In this document: piece by piece, positions 38,017 to 46,539 of the stretch | How positions within the stretch are numbered: the stretch's first letter is position 1 | How the letters are laid out: each line of letters begins with the position of its first letter | Source of the DNA: Firmicutes bacterium CAG:552 | GTDB taxonomy: Bacteria; Bacillota; Clostridia; Christensenellales; Pumilibacteraceae | Length of the DNA stretch: 64,000 nucleotides | Assembly: GCA_000435495.1 (NCBI GenBank) | Contig: FR884055.1 | Span: forward strand, 73,431 to 137,430 | Direction: 5' to 3' | Program-made: the position numbers and the translations under genes | Notes under the pieces: model-generated | Database searches by the model: none | Seen by the model: the letters and a program-made list of their open reading frames with translations, nothing else | What the model was told of the DNA's origin: nothing

Positions 38017-40239
38017 CTACTCGGCAAAATATTTCTTTCCGCAGTTTTTATCTGCGCATACAAGGTACTTTTTTCCTTCGTGAATTCGCTCCACCATATA
38101 CGAACCGCAAGCGGGGCACTTTTTGTCAGACACCTTATAAGATGACATAAACTTGCACTCCGGGTAGCCGGTACACCCGTAAAATGTAGATTTTCCGTGA
38201 ACAATTTTAAGCGGCTTACCGCACAAAGGACAAGTTCCGGCGTCTTCGGCTTGATTTTGAATGTTTACTATGTTTTTGCACTTAGGATAACCCGAACATG
38301 CCCAGAAATCACCGAACCTGCCGTGTTTAAGCACCATGGGCTTGCCGCATTTTTCGCATTTTTCACCCTCTATCGGTTGTTCTTGCTCCACTATTTCGCC
38401 GTCATCGTTGATTTTCTTTGTATTTTTACATTTCGGATAGTTCGGACATGCCAGGAATTTACCGAATTTACCCTGTTTGATTATCATCTTTGCGCCGCAT
38501 TTTTCGCAAACCACGTCTGACTCTTCTGACGGAGCCTTTAAGCTAAAGCTGTCTCCGTTTGCGGCAATTATTTCTTCTTCGAGTCCCTTATAGAAGGTCC
38601 TGACGATATTTTGCCAAATACAATTTCCTTCTTCCACTTCGTCAAGATCGGACTCCATTCTCGCCGTAAACTTAACGTCCATAATGTCCGGGAAATACTT
38701 TATGAGCATATCGGCAACTTTTTCGCCAAGTTCGGTTACAAGAATATTCTTGCCTTCCTTTTCCATATATCCTCTCGAAAACAGCAACGTAACGGTAGGA
38801 GTATATGTCGCAGGTCTGCCGATACCTTTTTCTTCCATGGCTTTTACCAAACTTGCTTCGGTATAATGCGCAGGCGGCTTGGTGAATTTTTGTTCGAATT
38901 TAAATTCTTTGAACGACGGACGGTCGCCTACGCTAAGCTCCGGCAACATTGCCGCATCGTCTTCTTCCTCTTTATTTTCTTGGTAATTCTTGTAAATAGC
39001 TGTAAAACCTCTGAATTTCGGAGTTTTACCGCTGACTTTAAACTCATAATCCTTTGCTTTTACGTTGACTACTACCGAATCGAAAGTCGCTTCGCTCATT
39101 TGACTGGCGAGAAATCTCTCATAGATAAGCTTATACAGTTTATAACACGATGCCGAAACCACATCCTTTATGCTTTCCGGCGTTCGTTCGAGTGTTATCG
39201 GTCGTATCGCTTCATGCGCATCCTGCGCTCCCTTTTTGCTTGCATAAACGTTAGGTTTAGCGGGTACGTATTTTTCTCCGTACTTAGCAAAAATATACTC
39301 TCTTGCGTTTTTCTGTGCATCTGCCGAGACACGCACGCTGTCGGTACGAATGTAGGTTACCAAAGCAACCTTTCCCTCGCCCTCGATAGTCACGCCTTCA
39401 TATAATTCCTGCGCAGTCTGCGTGGTTTGCTTAAGCGACATACCGAGCTTATTAAGCGCATCTTGCTGCATCGAAGATGTGGTAAACGGCGCAGGCGCAT
39501 GAGTTTTTGCTATCGTCTTTTTAACGTCGACAACTTCGTAAATCGCACCGTCGAGGTCGTTCACTGCAACCTCGACTTGTTCTTTAGTTGTCAATTTCAA
39601 TTTTTTACCGTTTTTCTTTTCGAGATTCGCCTTAAAATTCTTATCGTCTTTGTTAAGAATTGCGGCAAAAGGCCAATATTCTTCTGGCTTAAAGTTTCGT
39701 ATCTCCCTTTCTCTTTCCACAACTAAACGCAAAGTAACCGACTGAACTCTGCCGGCCGACAATTTACTTTGAATTTTTTTGCAAAGAATGGGCGAAACCT
39801 TGTAACCCACCAATCGGTCAAGCACTCGCCTTGCCTGTTGTGCGTCAACGAGATTTTCGTTGATGGGGCGAGGGCAAGTAAGCGCCTTTTTTATTGCCTT
39901 TTCGCTAATTTCGTTAAATTCGATACGAATGTTATCTTCTTTGTTCATCCCGAGCAACTCAGCCACATGCCACGAAATGGCCTCGCCTTCTCTATCCGGG
40001 TCGGTGGCAAGCAGCACGCATTCTGCTTTTGCCGCTTCTTCTTTCATCTTTTTGACAGTGTCTTTTTGCGAAGATATAATTTCGTACGTCGGCTGAAAAT
40101 TATCTTTTATGTTTACCGCAAGCGTTCTTTCCGGCAAATCTCTTACATGTCCTCTGGTAGCAAAAACTTTGTATCCGCTACCCAAATATTTTTTTACGGT
40201 ATCAACTTTACCTATACCTTCTATAATGACAAGCTTCAT
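38017..40239 (-). CDS. topA: DNA topoisomerase I
   Basis: The 740-residue type IA topoisomerase has a TOPRIM domain (1-115, with Glu7 and TDPDREGE at 79-86) and the catalytic Tyr296 in TYIRTDSVRV. Four C-terminal four-cysteine zinc ribbons lie from about residue 580 to the end. It relaxes negative supercoils. The first TOPRIM motif reads IIEGIGK where most family members have VESPAK; the catalytic Glu is kept. The topA-trmFO-hslV-hslU order matches the Firmicutes cod cluster, but xerC and codY are missing. Confidence 0.96.
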   Translation of the reverse strand: MKLVIIEGIGKVDTVKKYLGSGYKVFATRGHVRDLPERTLAVNIKDNFQPTYEIISSQKDTVKKMKEEAAKAECVLLATDPDREGEAISWHVAELLGMNKEDNIRIEFNEISEKAIKKALTCPRPINENLVDAQQARRVLDRLVGYKVSPILCKKIQSKLSAGRVQSVTLRLVVEREREIRNFKPEEYWPFAAILNKDDKNFKANLEKKNGKKLKLTTKEQVEVAVNDLDGAIYEVVDVKKTIAKTHAPAPFTTSSMQQDALNKLGMSLKQTTQTAQELYEGVTIEGEGKVALVTYIRTDSVRVSADAQKNAREYIFAKYGEKYVPAKPNVYASKKGAQDAHEAIRPITLERTPESIKDVVSASCYKLYKLIYERFLASQMSEATFDSVVVNVKAKDYEFKVSGKTPKFRGFTAIYKNYQENKEEEDDAAMLPELSVGDRPSFKEFKFEQKFTKPPAHYTEASLVKAMEEKGIGRPATYTPTVTLLFSRGYMEKEGKNILVTELGEKVADMLIKYFPDIMDVKFTARMESDLDEVEEGNCIWQNIVRTFYKGLEEEIIAANGDSFSLKAPSEESDVVCEKCGAKMIIKQGKFGKFLACPNYPKCKNTKKINDDGEIVEQEQPIEGEKCEKCGKPMVLKHGRFGDFWACSGYPKCKNIVNIQNQAEDAGTCPLCGKPLKIVHGKSTFYGCTGYPECKFMSSYKVSDKKCPACGSYMVERIHEGKKYLVCADKNCGKKYFAE

Positions 40240-40246
40240 AGTTCTC

Positions 40247-41317
40247 CTATTTAATTCCGTAACCGTCGTTGCGTCTTATTACCCATCCCTTTATTTCCAT
40301 TCCGGTGAGCGTCGAATTGACTTGCGAAGGTTTTAACTGTGAAATTTCCACTATCTCGTCAAAGGTTTTTTCACCTTCTTGCAGTAGATTATATATCTTT
40401 TGTTCGTAAAAGTCCAGCATAAGAACGTGGGAATCTTGGTTTTTTGTCGCTTTTAGCCCCAATTCCTGCAATACGTCGTCTACGCCAGTAAAAATCGAAG
40501 CGCCGTCTTTGATGAGTTTGTTTGCGCCGACAGACTTTGACGAAGTTATATTGCCGGGAACCGCAAACACTTCTCTGTTTTGCTCGACAGCGTATTCGGC
40601 GGTTATCAGCGAACCGCTTTTTTGCGAGGCTTCCACTACGATTATCGCTTTGCATAGTCCAGATATAAGTCGATTTCGTTCTGGAAACGAATATCGTGTC
40701 GGCGCAAAATCCGGACTGTACTGAGTAATCAGTGCGCCGTTGTACTCAATATCCTGAGCAAGCGACGTGTGCGCAGCCGGATAAATATAGTTAAGCCCGC
40801 TACCGAGAACCGCCACGGTTTTTCCTTTTGCTCTGAGACATTCGGCGTGAGCGTAACCGTCAATGCCGGTAGCAAGACCGCTTACCACCGTTATGCCGGC
40901 TTCGGCAAGCTCTCTTGCAATGCTCTCGGCTACTTCTCTGCCATATCTCGAACAAGCTCTTGTTCCGACTATAGCTACGCAAGGTTTTGTCGCTACGCTT
41001 AAATCACCCTTATAATACAATACAGGTGGAGGACAAACCTCCGGCTGCTTTAACAGCTTTGGATAATCCGCATCTTCCAAAGTCACTATTTTTATACCGC
41101 AGAGAGTCAATTTCTCTATTGATTTTTCCAAAAATGCACGGTCTCTGTACCTAATCAGAATGTCCGAAGCTCGATCGCCCAAAAACTTTCTAAGTTTTCC
41201 GCTTTTACCTACATCGTCCCATACGTCCGCAGGCGTCATAACGTCAAGCAACGCATTCAAACGCTTGTCGGTAACTCCTCCGAGCGAAAGCCAATAATAC
41301 AAGTAACTCAGACTCAC
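40247..41317 (-). CDS. dprA: DNA-processing protein DprA/Smf
   Basis: A 356-residue protein with an N-terminal SAM-like helical region (1-80), the Rossmann core (VAIVGTRACSRYGREVAE, SGLATGIDGYAHAECL, VLGSGLNYIYPA, ERNRLISGL) and a C-terminal winged helix. DprA protects incoming single-stranded DNA and loads RecA during transformation. The start overlaps the comM stop (ATGA). With comEC at 5244-6779 and comM next door, part of the natural-competence set is present. Confidence 0.95.
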   Translation of the reverse strand: MSLSYLYYWLSLGGVTDKRLNALLDVMTPADVWDDVGKSGKLRKFLGDRASDILIRYRDRAFLEKSIEKLTLCGIKIVTLEDADYPKLLKQPEVCPPPVLYYKGDLSVATKPCVAIVGTRACSRYGREVAESIARELAEAGITVVSGLATGIDGYAHAECLRAKGKTVAVLGSGLNYIYPAAHTSLAQDIEYNGALITQYSPDFAPTRYSFPERNRLISGLCKAIIVVEASQKSGSLITAEYAVEQNREVFAVPGNITSSKSVGANKLIKDGASIFTGVDDVLQELGLKATKNQDSHVLMLDFYEQKIYNLLQEGEKTFDEIVEISQLKPSQVNSTLTGMEIKGWVIRRNDGYGIK

Positions 41318-42840
41318 TTTATTCTCCTATCCAAACTTCGATATCCGACAGCTTCGGTTATATGCGACGGCAGAATATTTTCTTCGCCTTCCAAATCGGC
41401 AATGGTACGAGCTACTTTAAGTATTCGGTTATATGCTCGTGCCGACATACCTAATCGCTCAAACGCCAATTTTAATATTTGCGCACATTCCGGCGTCAAC
41501 TTGCAAAACTCGCTCACCATTGCGTTATTCATTCGGGAATTACTATAAACTCCCGTACCTTCGAAACGTTTTAATTGAATATTTCGAGCATTATCCACTC
41601 TCTTTTTGATTTCCGAGCTGCTTTCTCCTGCCTCTTTTGACGAAAGGTCGCCGTAGGTAACGTTATCCACTTCTATATGAAGATCTATTCTGTCCATGAG
41701 CGGACCCGAAAGCTTGCTGCGATATTTTGCTATTTGCGCAGGAGTGCAGGTGCATTCGTGCGTTTTGGAGCCGTAATTTCCGCAAGGACACGGATTCATA
41801 CTTGCAACCAACATAAAATTTGCCGGGTAACGAACCGTACGCTGCGCTCTCGAAATGGTAATTACGTTATCTTCGAGCGGTTGCCTCAATATTTCCAACG
41901 TATCTCTCGGATACTCCAAAAGCTCGTCCATAAACAGTACGCCGTTATGCGCAAGACTGATTTCGCCGGGTTTTGCAGAAATGCCGCCGCCGGTCAAAGC
42001 TATTTTGCTGCCCGTATGATGAGGCGCTCTGAAGGGCCTGTTTACAATTATTCCCATGTCCTCGTCAAGCACGCCCGCTACGCTGTGAATCTTGGTAGTT
42101 TCTAATGCTTCGGCGACCGTCAAATCGGGCAGTATGGTGGGCAAGCATCTCGCAAGCATTGTTTTACCGCCGCCCGGCGGACCTATCATCAAAATATTGT
42201 GCGAACCAGCCGCAGCAATCTCCATAGCCCTTTTTGCAGCGAATTGCCCTTTTACTTGACAAAAATCTTCGCTGTACGTCCTTTCTTCCTTAATCTTGTT
42301 TATATCGAGCTTAGGCGAAGGTGTGTAGAACTCGGGAGACGACAAAAAAGCAACGACGTCTCGGAGCGTATCGAATCCGTAAACGTCTATACCCTCTATA
42401 TAACTTGCCTCGATAACGTTTGCTCTCGGTATAATTATCTTTTTGCATCCGAGATCGAGCGCAGAAATAATTATCGGCAAAATGCCCTTGACCGGTCTCA
42501 CATGTCCGTCGAGCGACAGCTCTCCCAATATTGCTACGTCGGTAAGCTGCGTAGTAAACTGCTCGGTTGCTTTCAATATGCCTATCGCTATAGGCAAGTC
42601 ATACATAGCACCGGTTTTTTTTGTATCGGCGGGAGACAAATTTATTATAATTTTCTTAGGCGAATATCTATAACCGCTATTTGCAATCGCACTTCTTACT
42701 CGTTCGCGCGATTCTTTTACTGCGGCGTCGGGCAACCCCACGACTTCGGTATTAGGTAATCCGTTAGAAATATCGATTTCCACGGTTACGGCATAACCGC
42801 TTATTCCGTTTAATCCAAAACTGTTTATTTTAGCAAGCAT
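41314..42840 (-). CDS. comM: ComM/YifB family Mg-chelatase-like AAA+ ATPase
   Basis: A 508-residue protein. An N-terminal Lon-like domain (1-170) precedes the AAA+ domain with Walker A GPPGGGKT, GVLFMDELLEY and the Cys-rich NPCPCGNYGSKTHECTC loop. A Mg_chelatase_C domain ends the protein. Family members (ComM) are branch-migration helicases that help integrate transforming DNA. It heads the nine-gene operon that ends at glyA. A promoter with a leader of about 80 bases lies upstream and GGGG precedes the ATG by seven bases. Confidence 0.94.
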   Translation of the reverse strand: MLAKINSFGLNGISGYAVTVEIDISNGLPNTEVVGLPDAAVKESRERVRSAIANSGYRYSPKKIIINLSPADTKKTGAMYDLPIAIGILKATEQFTTQLTDVAILGELSLDGHVRPVKGILPIIISALDLGCKKIIIPRANVIEASYIEGIDVYGFDTLRDVVAFLSSPEFYTPSPKLDINKIKEERTYSEDFCQVKGQFAAKRAMEIAAAGSHNILMIGPPGGGKTMLARCLPTILPDLTVAEALETTKIHSVAGVLDEDMGIIVNRPFRAPHHTGSKIALTGGGISAKPGEISLAHNGVLFMDELLEYPRDTLEILRQPLEDNVITISRAQRTVRYPANFMLVASMNPCPCGNYGSKTHECTCTPAQIAKYRSKLSGPLMDRIDLHIEVDNVTYGDLSSKEAGESSSEIKKRVDNARNIQLKRFEGTGVYSNSRMNNAMVSEFCKLTPECAQILKLAFERLGMSARAYNRILKVARTIADLEGEENILPSHITEAVGYRSLDRRIK

Positions 42841-42928
42841 ATATGCGCCCCTTTACATAATCTCGGTTATGTCTCGTCATAAAAAATTTGCCGTCGCCAC
42901 GATGCCGACTTACACTTACTACCGAGAC

Positions 42929-42958
42929 AGTATAACATATATTAAAATAAAATTGCAA
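42929..42958 (-). promoter_or_regulatory. Sigma-A promoter of the comM-dprA-topA-...-glyA operon
   Basis: TTGCAA (42953-42958) and TATACT (complement of 42929-42934) are spaced by 18 bases. The leader to comM is about 80 bases and contains a 7-base inverted repeat (TCTCGGT with ACCGAGA), which may fold into a hairpin. Confidence 0.7.
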
Positions 42959-42999
42959 TAAATTATATATAAAAATCTTTCACAAGCATATTTAAGCGT

Positions 43000-43028
43000 T
43001 TGATTTTTTGCTTTCGACAAATTATAAT
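43000..43028 (+). promoter_or_regulatory. Sigma-A promoter giving a leaderless HAD phosphatase transcript
   Basis: TTGATT (43000-43005) and a perfect TATAAT (43023-43028) with an exact 17-base spacer. The A of the ATG (43035) is seven bases after the -10 box, the normal +1 position. Confidence 0.8.
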
Positions 43029-43034
43029 GTAGGC

Positions 43035-43670
43035 ATGTACGACTTAATAGTATTTGATTTGGACGGCACGATTATCAATTCTGAAAAAGGAATTTCCGAT
43101 TGTTTGAAGTATGCCTTTAAAAAAAACGGAATTAGTTACAACGGCTCATACAAAAAATTCATAGGACCGCCGTTTACTTATTCGCTGCCTCTTTATGTCG
43201 GCGCAGACTCTGCACTTACAGATAAATTAACTGCCGATTATCGTGAAGAATATAACCGAGGCGGAGTATACGAGTGCGTATTATACAAGGGAATCAAGCC
43301 TTTAATGAAAGCTCTTTTCGACAGCGGAAAGACAATTGCTCTTGCGACATCCAAACCGGAATACTTCGCTCAAAAAATACTTCAAAAAAAGCGTATCGCT
43401 AAATATTTTACTTGCGTCAGCGGTGCTACTTTTGACGGAAAAACCGCCGCTAAAGATTGGGTTTTGTCTAAAGTATTAAACTCTGTCAACTGCTCTAACC
43501 CCGTACTTATCGGCGATACCGTGTTTGATTGCAACGGAGCCAAAGCAAAAAACATAGATTGTATAGGCGTAACTTACGGCTTCGGCTTGAAAGAAGATTT
43601 ACTCCATGCAGGCGCAGTTAAAACGGTAGACACCGTAAAACAGTTACAAAATCTGTTACTTAACGAATAG
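43035..43670 (+). CDS. HAD family phosphatase (phosphoglycolate phosphatase-like)
   Basis: A 211-residue HAD hydrolase starting MYDLIVFDLDGTIINSEKGI. The nucleophile Asp8 and acid/base Asp10 are in motif I. Motif II ATSKPEYFA, a conserved Lys region and the motif IV segment PVLIGDTVFDCNGAKAKN follow, with a helical cap after motif I. Similar proteins hydrolyse phosphoglycolate or other small phosphate esters, or pyrophosphate (PpaX); the substrate cannot be read from the sequence. An in-frame TTG at 43008 lies inside the promoter and is rejected as start. There is no Shine-Dalgarno. It is a single-gene unit converging on scpB. Confidence 0.88.
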   Translation: MYDLIVFDLDGTIINSEKGISDCLKYAFKKNGISYNGSYKKFIGPPFTYSLPLYVGADSALTDKLTADYREEYNRGGVYECVLYKGIKPLMKALFDSGKTIALATSKPEYFAQKILQKKRIAKYFTCVSGATFDGKTAAKDWVLSKVLNSVNCSNPVLIGDTVFDCNGAKAKNIDCIGVTYGFGLKEDLLHAGAVKTVDTVKQLQNLLLNE

Positions 43671-43726
43671 CTTTTACAGACGCATAAGAACCAATCGATT
43701 ATCCGAAAATTTTATCGATTTTAACC

Positions 43727-43769
43727 AAAGAACCGAGCGATGAAGTACAGCCTCATCGCTCGGTTCTTT
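43727..43769. terminator. Bidirectional terminator between the HAD gene and scpB
   Basis: A perfect 17-base stem (43727-43743 with 43753-43769) and 9-base loop, starting AAAGAACCGAGCG and ending in TTCTTT. It serves convergent transcripts from both sides. Confidence 0.9.
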
Positions 43770-43869
43770 ATCTGTATCAATCGATTTTTGTTTGCAATTA
43801 AAGGACTCCACAAAGTGTCTCGGCAGTCTACAACCCGATGTCGAGAAGCAATAAACGTATTTAATACTT

Positions 43870-44580
43870 TTATTCTTCAGAAGTATCCTCTTTTGCATTG
43901 TTTTCTTCGTCGCTCTGCGCTGCTGCTGCGACTTCTTCGAGGGGCAACGGCGCTTCTATCTTCTGCAATTGCTCTCCCTGCAAAAATTCGGGAACTTCCT
44001 CGTCGGGAATTTCAAATTCGTTATACAATCCCTTAGAATCGCCGTCTCCCGATATTACCTTAATGCTGTCGAGAAGTTGCTCGTAATCGGGCAAATCCTG
44101 TATCGAAGAAATTTGAAAGCGTTTCAAGAACTCGTCTGTAGTGCCGAAAAGCAGCGGTTTACCTACCGCATCTTTTCTTCCGACTACTTCGATAAGGTTA
44201 TGTTTGAGCAGCACTTGAATAACATAATCGCAATTAACACCGCGAATTTCTTCAAGTTCCAGCCTAGTAACCGGTTGCTTGTACGCTATTATAGCCACTG
44301 TTTCCAGTGTTGCGGAAGACAGTTCTTTCTCTTTAATCGGATTAAGAACTTTAGCCACGGCATCTGCGTAAGCGGGATTAGACGAAAACTGCACCTTACC
44401 ATTGTATTCGATAAGATGTATGCCGTTCTTACCCGAATATTTTTCCTTTAATTTTTTAATCGCTTTGTTTATCTCCGGCTTTTGGACTTCTAAAAGATCG
44501 GCAACTTCCGAGACTTTTAAGCCGTTGCCGGAAACAAAAAACAACGATTCCAGCACTTCTTCCAAATTTTCCAATTCCAT
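43870..44580 (-). CDS. scpB: Segregation and condensation protein B
   Basis: A 236-residue kleisin-partner protein made of two winged-helix domains (about 1-85 and 90-170). It has the family segments LEEVLESLFFVSGNGL and YKQPVTRLELEEIRGVN and an acidic tail. ScpB dimers bind ScpA and SMC to compact and separate chromosomes. It lies five bases after scpA in the M50-scpA-scpB operon and is followed by a strong terminator. Confidence 0.95.
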   Translation of the reverse strand: MELENLEEVLESLFFVSGNGLKVSEVADLLEVQKPEINKAIKKLKEKYSGKNGIHLIEYNGKVQFSSNPAYADAVAKVLNPIKEKELSSATLETVAIIAYKQPVTRLELEEIRGVNCDYVIQVLLKHNLIEVVGRKDAVGKPLLFGTTDEFLKRFQISSIQDLPDYEQLLDSIKVISGDGDSKGLYNEFEIPDEEVPEFLQGEQLQKIEAPLPLEEVAAAAQSDEENNAKEDTSEE

Positions 44581-44585
44581 ATTTG

Positions 44586-45392
44586 CTACTCTTCTACCTT
44601 TTGCTCTTCTGCGTTTTTATCTTCCGCCGTTTGCTCTTCGACCTTATGAATAATGATATCGCCGAAAACGTGCGTTTGTCTTACGTAAATAACCTGATTT
44701 TTTATTAGCTCCAATATCGCCTGAAACGTGGTTATGATCTCGCTTTTCGAATAATCGTCGTCAAACAAATCATAAAAATATATCGATCTGCCGTCCTCGA
44801 CTTTATTTTTGATGATTTCTACCATCTCGGCTACGGTAAATCTGTCCATTACGATATGTCTTTCTTTAAATATCGCCGCTTTCTCTTCGAGTTTTGCAAA
44901 CATTCGTCTCAAAGCTTCCATCAAGCCGTCTTTGTTCATGTCTTTAAGTTGCAGCCTCGGCGTACCGACGGAAGGATCGGGATTACGATAAAAGATGTCC
45001 ACCGTTTCCGTTTCTTTCATTTTTTGCGCCGCTTCTTTATACAGTTTGTACAACGCCAACTGCTGACGAAGCTGTTTCTCTTCGTCTATCTCTTCCGGCT
45101 CCGGTTCAGGAGGTTTAGGCAACAACGACTTGGATTTTATTTCCAACAGCAGTGCTGCCATCGAAATAAATTCAGACGCCTTATCGAGGTCAAGCTCGTC
45201 TATCTGGCTCATATACTCGAGATATTGTTCGGTAATTTCCGATATTTTGACATCTTCAATACTCATCTTGGATTTTTTTATCAAGAAAAGCAGCATGTCC
45301 AACGGACCGTCGAAATCATCGAGGTGAAATTTATATGCGTCCTCGTCGAAAACAACGCCTTCTTCGGCAAACAATTTTTCGTAATCTGCCAT
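44586..45392 (-). CDS. scpA: Segregation and condensation protein A
   Basis: A 268-residue kleisin. The N-terminal part has the conserved FKLDDFDGPLDMLLFLIKK-type segment (here HLDDFDGPLDMLLFLIKKSK), then DLDKASEFISMAALLLEIKSK. The C-terminal winged helix ends in an acidic, Glu-rich tail. It bridges SMC heads in the condensin complex. The second of two adjacent ATGs (45392) lies six bases after GGGGG and is preferred over 45395; a longer frame to 45422 overlaps the M50 gene. Confidence 0.94.
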   Translation of the reverse strand: MADYEKLFAEEGVVFDEDAYKFHLDDFDGPLDMLLFLIKKSKMSIEDVKISEITEQYLEYMSQIDELDLDKASEFISMAALLLEIKSKSLLPKPPEPEPEEIDEEKQLRQQLALYKLYKEAAQKMKETETVDIFYRNPDPSVGTPRLQLKDMNKDGLMEALRRMFAKLEEKAAIFKERHIVMDRFTVAEMVEIIKNKVEDGRSIYFYDLFDDDYSKSEIITTFQAILELIKNQVIYVRQTHVFGDIIIHKVEEQTAEDKNAEEQKVEE

Positions 45393-45403
45393 CATGCGCC
45401 CCC

Positions 45404-46102
45404 TTATACGCCAAAAACCCAAGCAAAAAGCTTTATAAACCAGTTATAAACAAATTTTGCAGTGTATTCGAAATATATATCAAGCGGACTGAACCATATC
45501 GGAGCTCCGATACGATCTACCATTATAGACACTAACACGAGCGCTAACAGTATATATTGACCGTATGCCCTCATAGCTCTCAAAAAACCGTTTTTGCGTC
45601 TGCATACAGCATCCCAAAAGTTAAATCCGTCAAGAGGGAAAAACGGTAGCAAGTTAAAAAAGCATAAAGAAACGTTAAACATTCCGAAATACAAGAAGAA
45701 ATATACAAGCACTACGCTCCACATAAACTTTACTGACAAAACATAAAGCGCAGCGCCTATCAACGAGAGCAGCAAGTTCATAGTAACGCCGGCAAGCGAC
45801 ACCATAATGCAGCCTTTTCGATAAGATCGGAAGTTATAGGGATTAACGGGAACGGGCTTTGCGTATCCGAACCCCACAAAAAGTATCATAAGACAGCCGA
45901 CTACGTCAAAATGCTTGGCAGGATTAAGCGACAATCTACCGTTCACCTTTGCGGTATCGTCGCCGCACCAATACGCAACATATCCATGCGAAATTTCATG
46001 CATGATTATGGATATTAAAAGTGCAGTTGCGACAAGTAAAAAAACAATCCACCTTTGAATCGGAGTCAAACCGCTTGAAGAATCGAATAAAATACTCAAC
46101 AT
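45404..46102 (-). CDS. M50 family site-2-type zinc metalloprotease
   Basis: A 232-residue membrane protease of the short, single-core S2P type. The first metal motif HEISH lies at residues 35-39 within a membrane helix, followed by NPAKHFD. The second motif NLLPFFPLDGF has the Asp metal ligand. Five or six membrane segments are visible and no PDZ domain. Close relatives precede scpA-scpB in most Clostridia; their substrates are unknown. The TTG at 46138 that would extend the frame is the promoter -35 box itself. The promoter places the RNA start at the ATG. Confidence 0.9.
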   Translation of the reverse strand: MLSILFDSSSGLTPIQRWIVFLLVATALLISIIMHEISHGYVAYWCGDDTAKVNGRLSLNPAKHFDVVGCLMILFVGFGYAKPVPVNPYNFRSYRKGCIMVSLAGVTMNLLLSLIGAALYVLSVKFMWSVVLVYFFLYFGMFNVSLCFFNLLPFFPLDGFNFWDAVCRRKNGFLRAMRAYGQYILLALVLVSIMVDRIGAPIWFSPLDIYFEYTAKFVYNWFIKLFAWVFGV

Positions 46103-46109
46103 ATAATAA

Positions 46110-46138
46110 ATAATAACATTTAGCGTTAAAATAGTCAA
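46110..46138 (-). promoter_or_regulatory. Sigma-A promoter of M50-scpA-scpB giving a leaderless transcript
   Basis: TTGACT (complement of 46133-46138) and TATTAT (46110-46115) with an exact 17-base spacer. The -10 box ends eight bases before the A of the ATG, and no Shine-Dalgarno precedes it. Confidence 0.75.
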
Positions 46139-46455
46139 ATGTTTTTATTGCAAACGCTTTTTTAAGTCTATTCGATACGCAGATGCGATCGAACTTCTGC
46201 GCTGCTTAAATAATCGCACCGATTCGATAATAAAACGAATACTTTTATTTTAGCCTATTTAACTGTTCCCGCTTATTCTGCACGTGCCCCCGGATTAAAT
46301 GCAATAAGACAAAAGCATGACCTTAGTTAAAAATCTTCGTACGTTTATCCGCCCCTAATAAACAATTTAGCCACACGAAAACAATACAACGAAAAACGTA
46401 AAAATAACGATTTTTGATGCAACGACAAAACTAAACCGTCTTTGTCGGAACAAGG
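46139..46455. other. Gene-free stretch upstream of the M50 promoter
   Basis: No plausible reading frame on either strand. It contains a possible hairpin with CGCAGA and TCTGCG arms near 46178-46202 and a repeated ATTCGATA (about 46170 and 46222). No RNA family is recognised. It may be spacer plus upstream control sequence. Confidence 0.4.
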
Positions 46456-46491
46456 AAAGAGAGAGTAACAGTAAAATTTTACTCTCTCTTT
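46456..46491 (-). terminator. Probable terminator of spoIVB-DD-carboxypeptidase operon
   Basis: A 13-base stem (46456-46468 with 46479-46491, core AGAGAGAGTAA) lies about 50 bases after the carboxypeptidase stop. The T-tract on the minus strand is weak (CTTTCCTTGTT), so termination may be partial. Confidence 0.6.
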
Positions 46492-46539
46492 AACCTGACT
46501 CTCGTCAGCTCGTCTTGCTGGCTTAGAATTTAAACCATA

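Noticed and set aside
38611..39405. 264-codon open frame on the plus strand
   Set aside because: Antisense to topA, rich in Phe/Arg/His as expected from reversed codons.
43008..43034. N-terminal extension of the HAD phosphatase from a TTG
   Set aside because: The TTG lies between the -35 and -10 boxes of the promoter.
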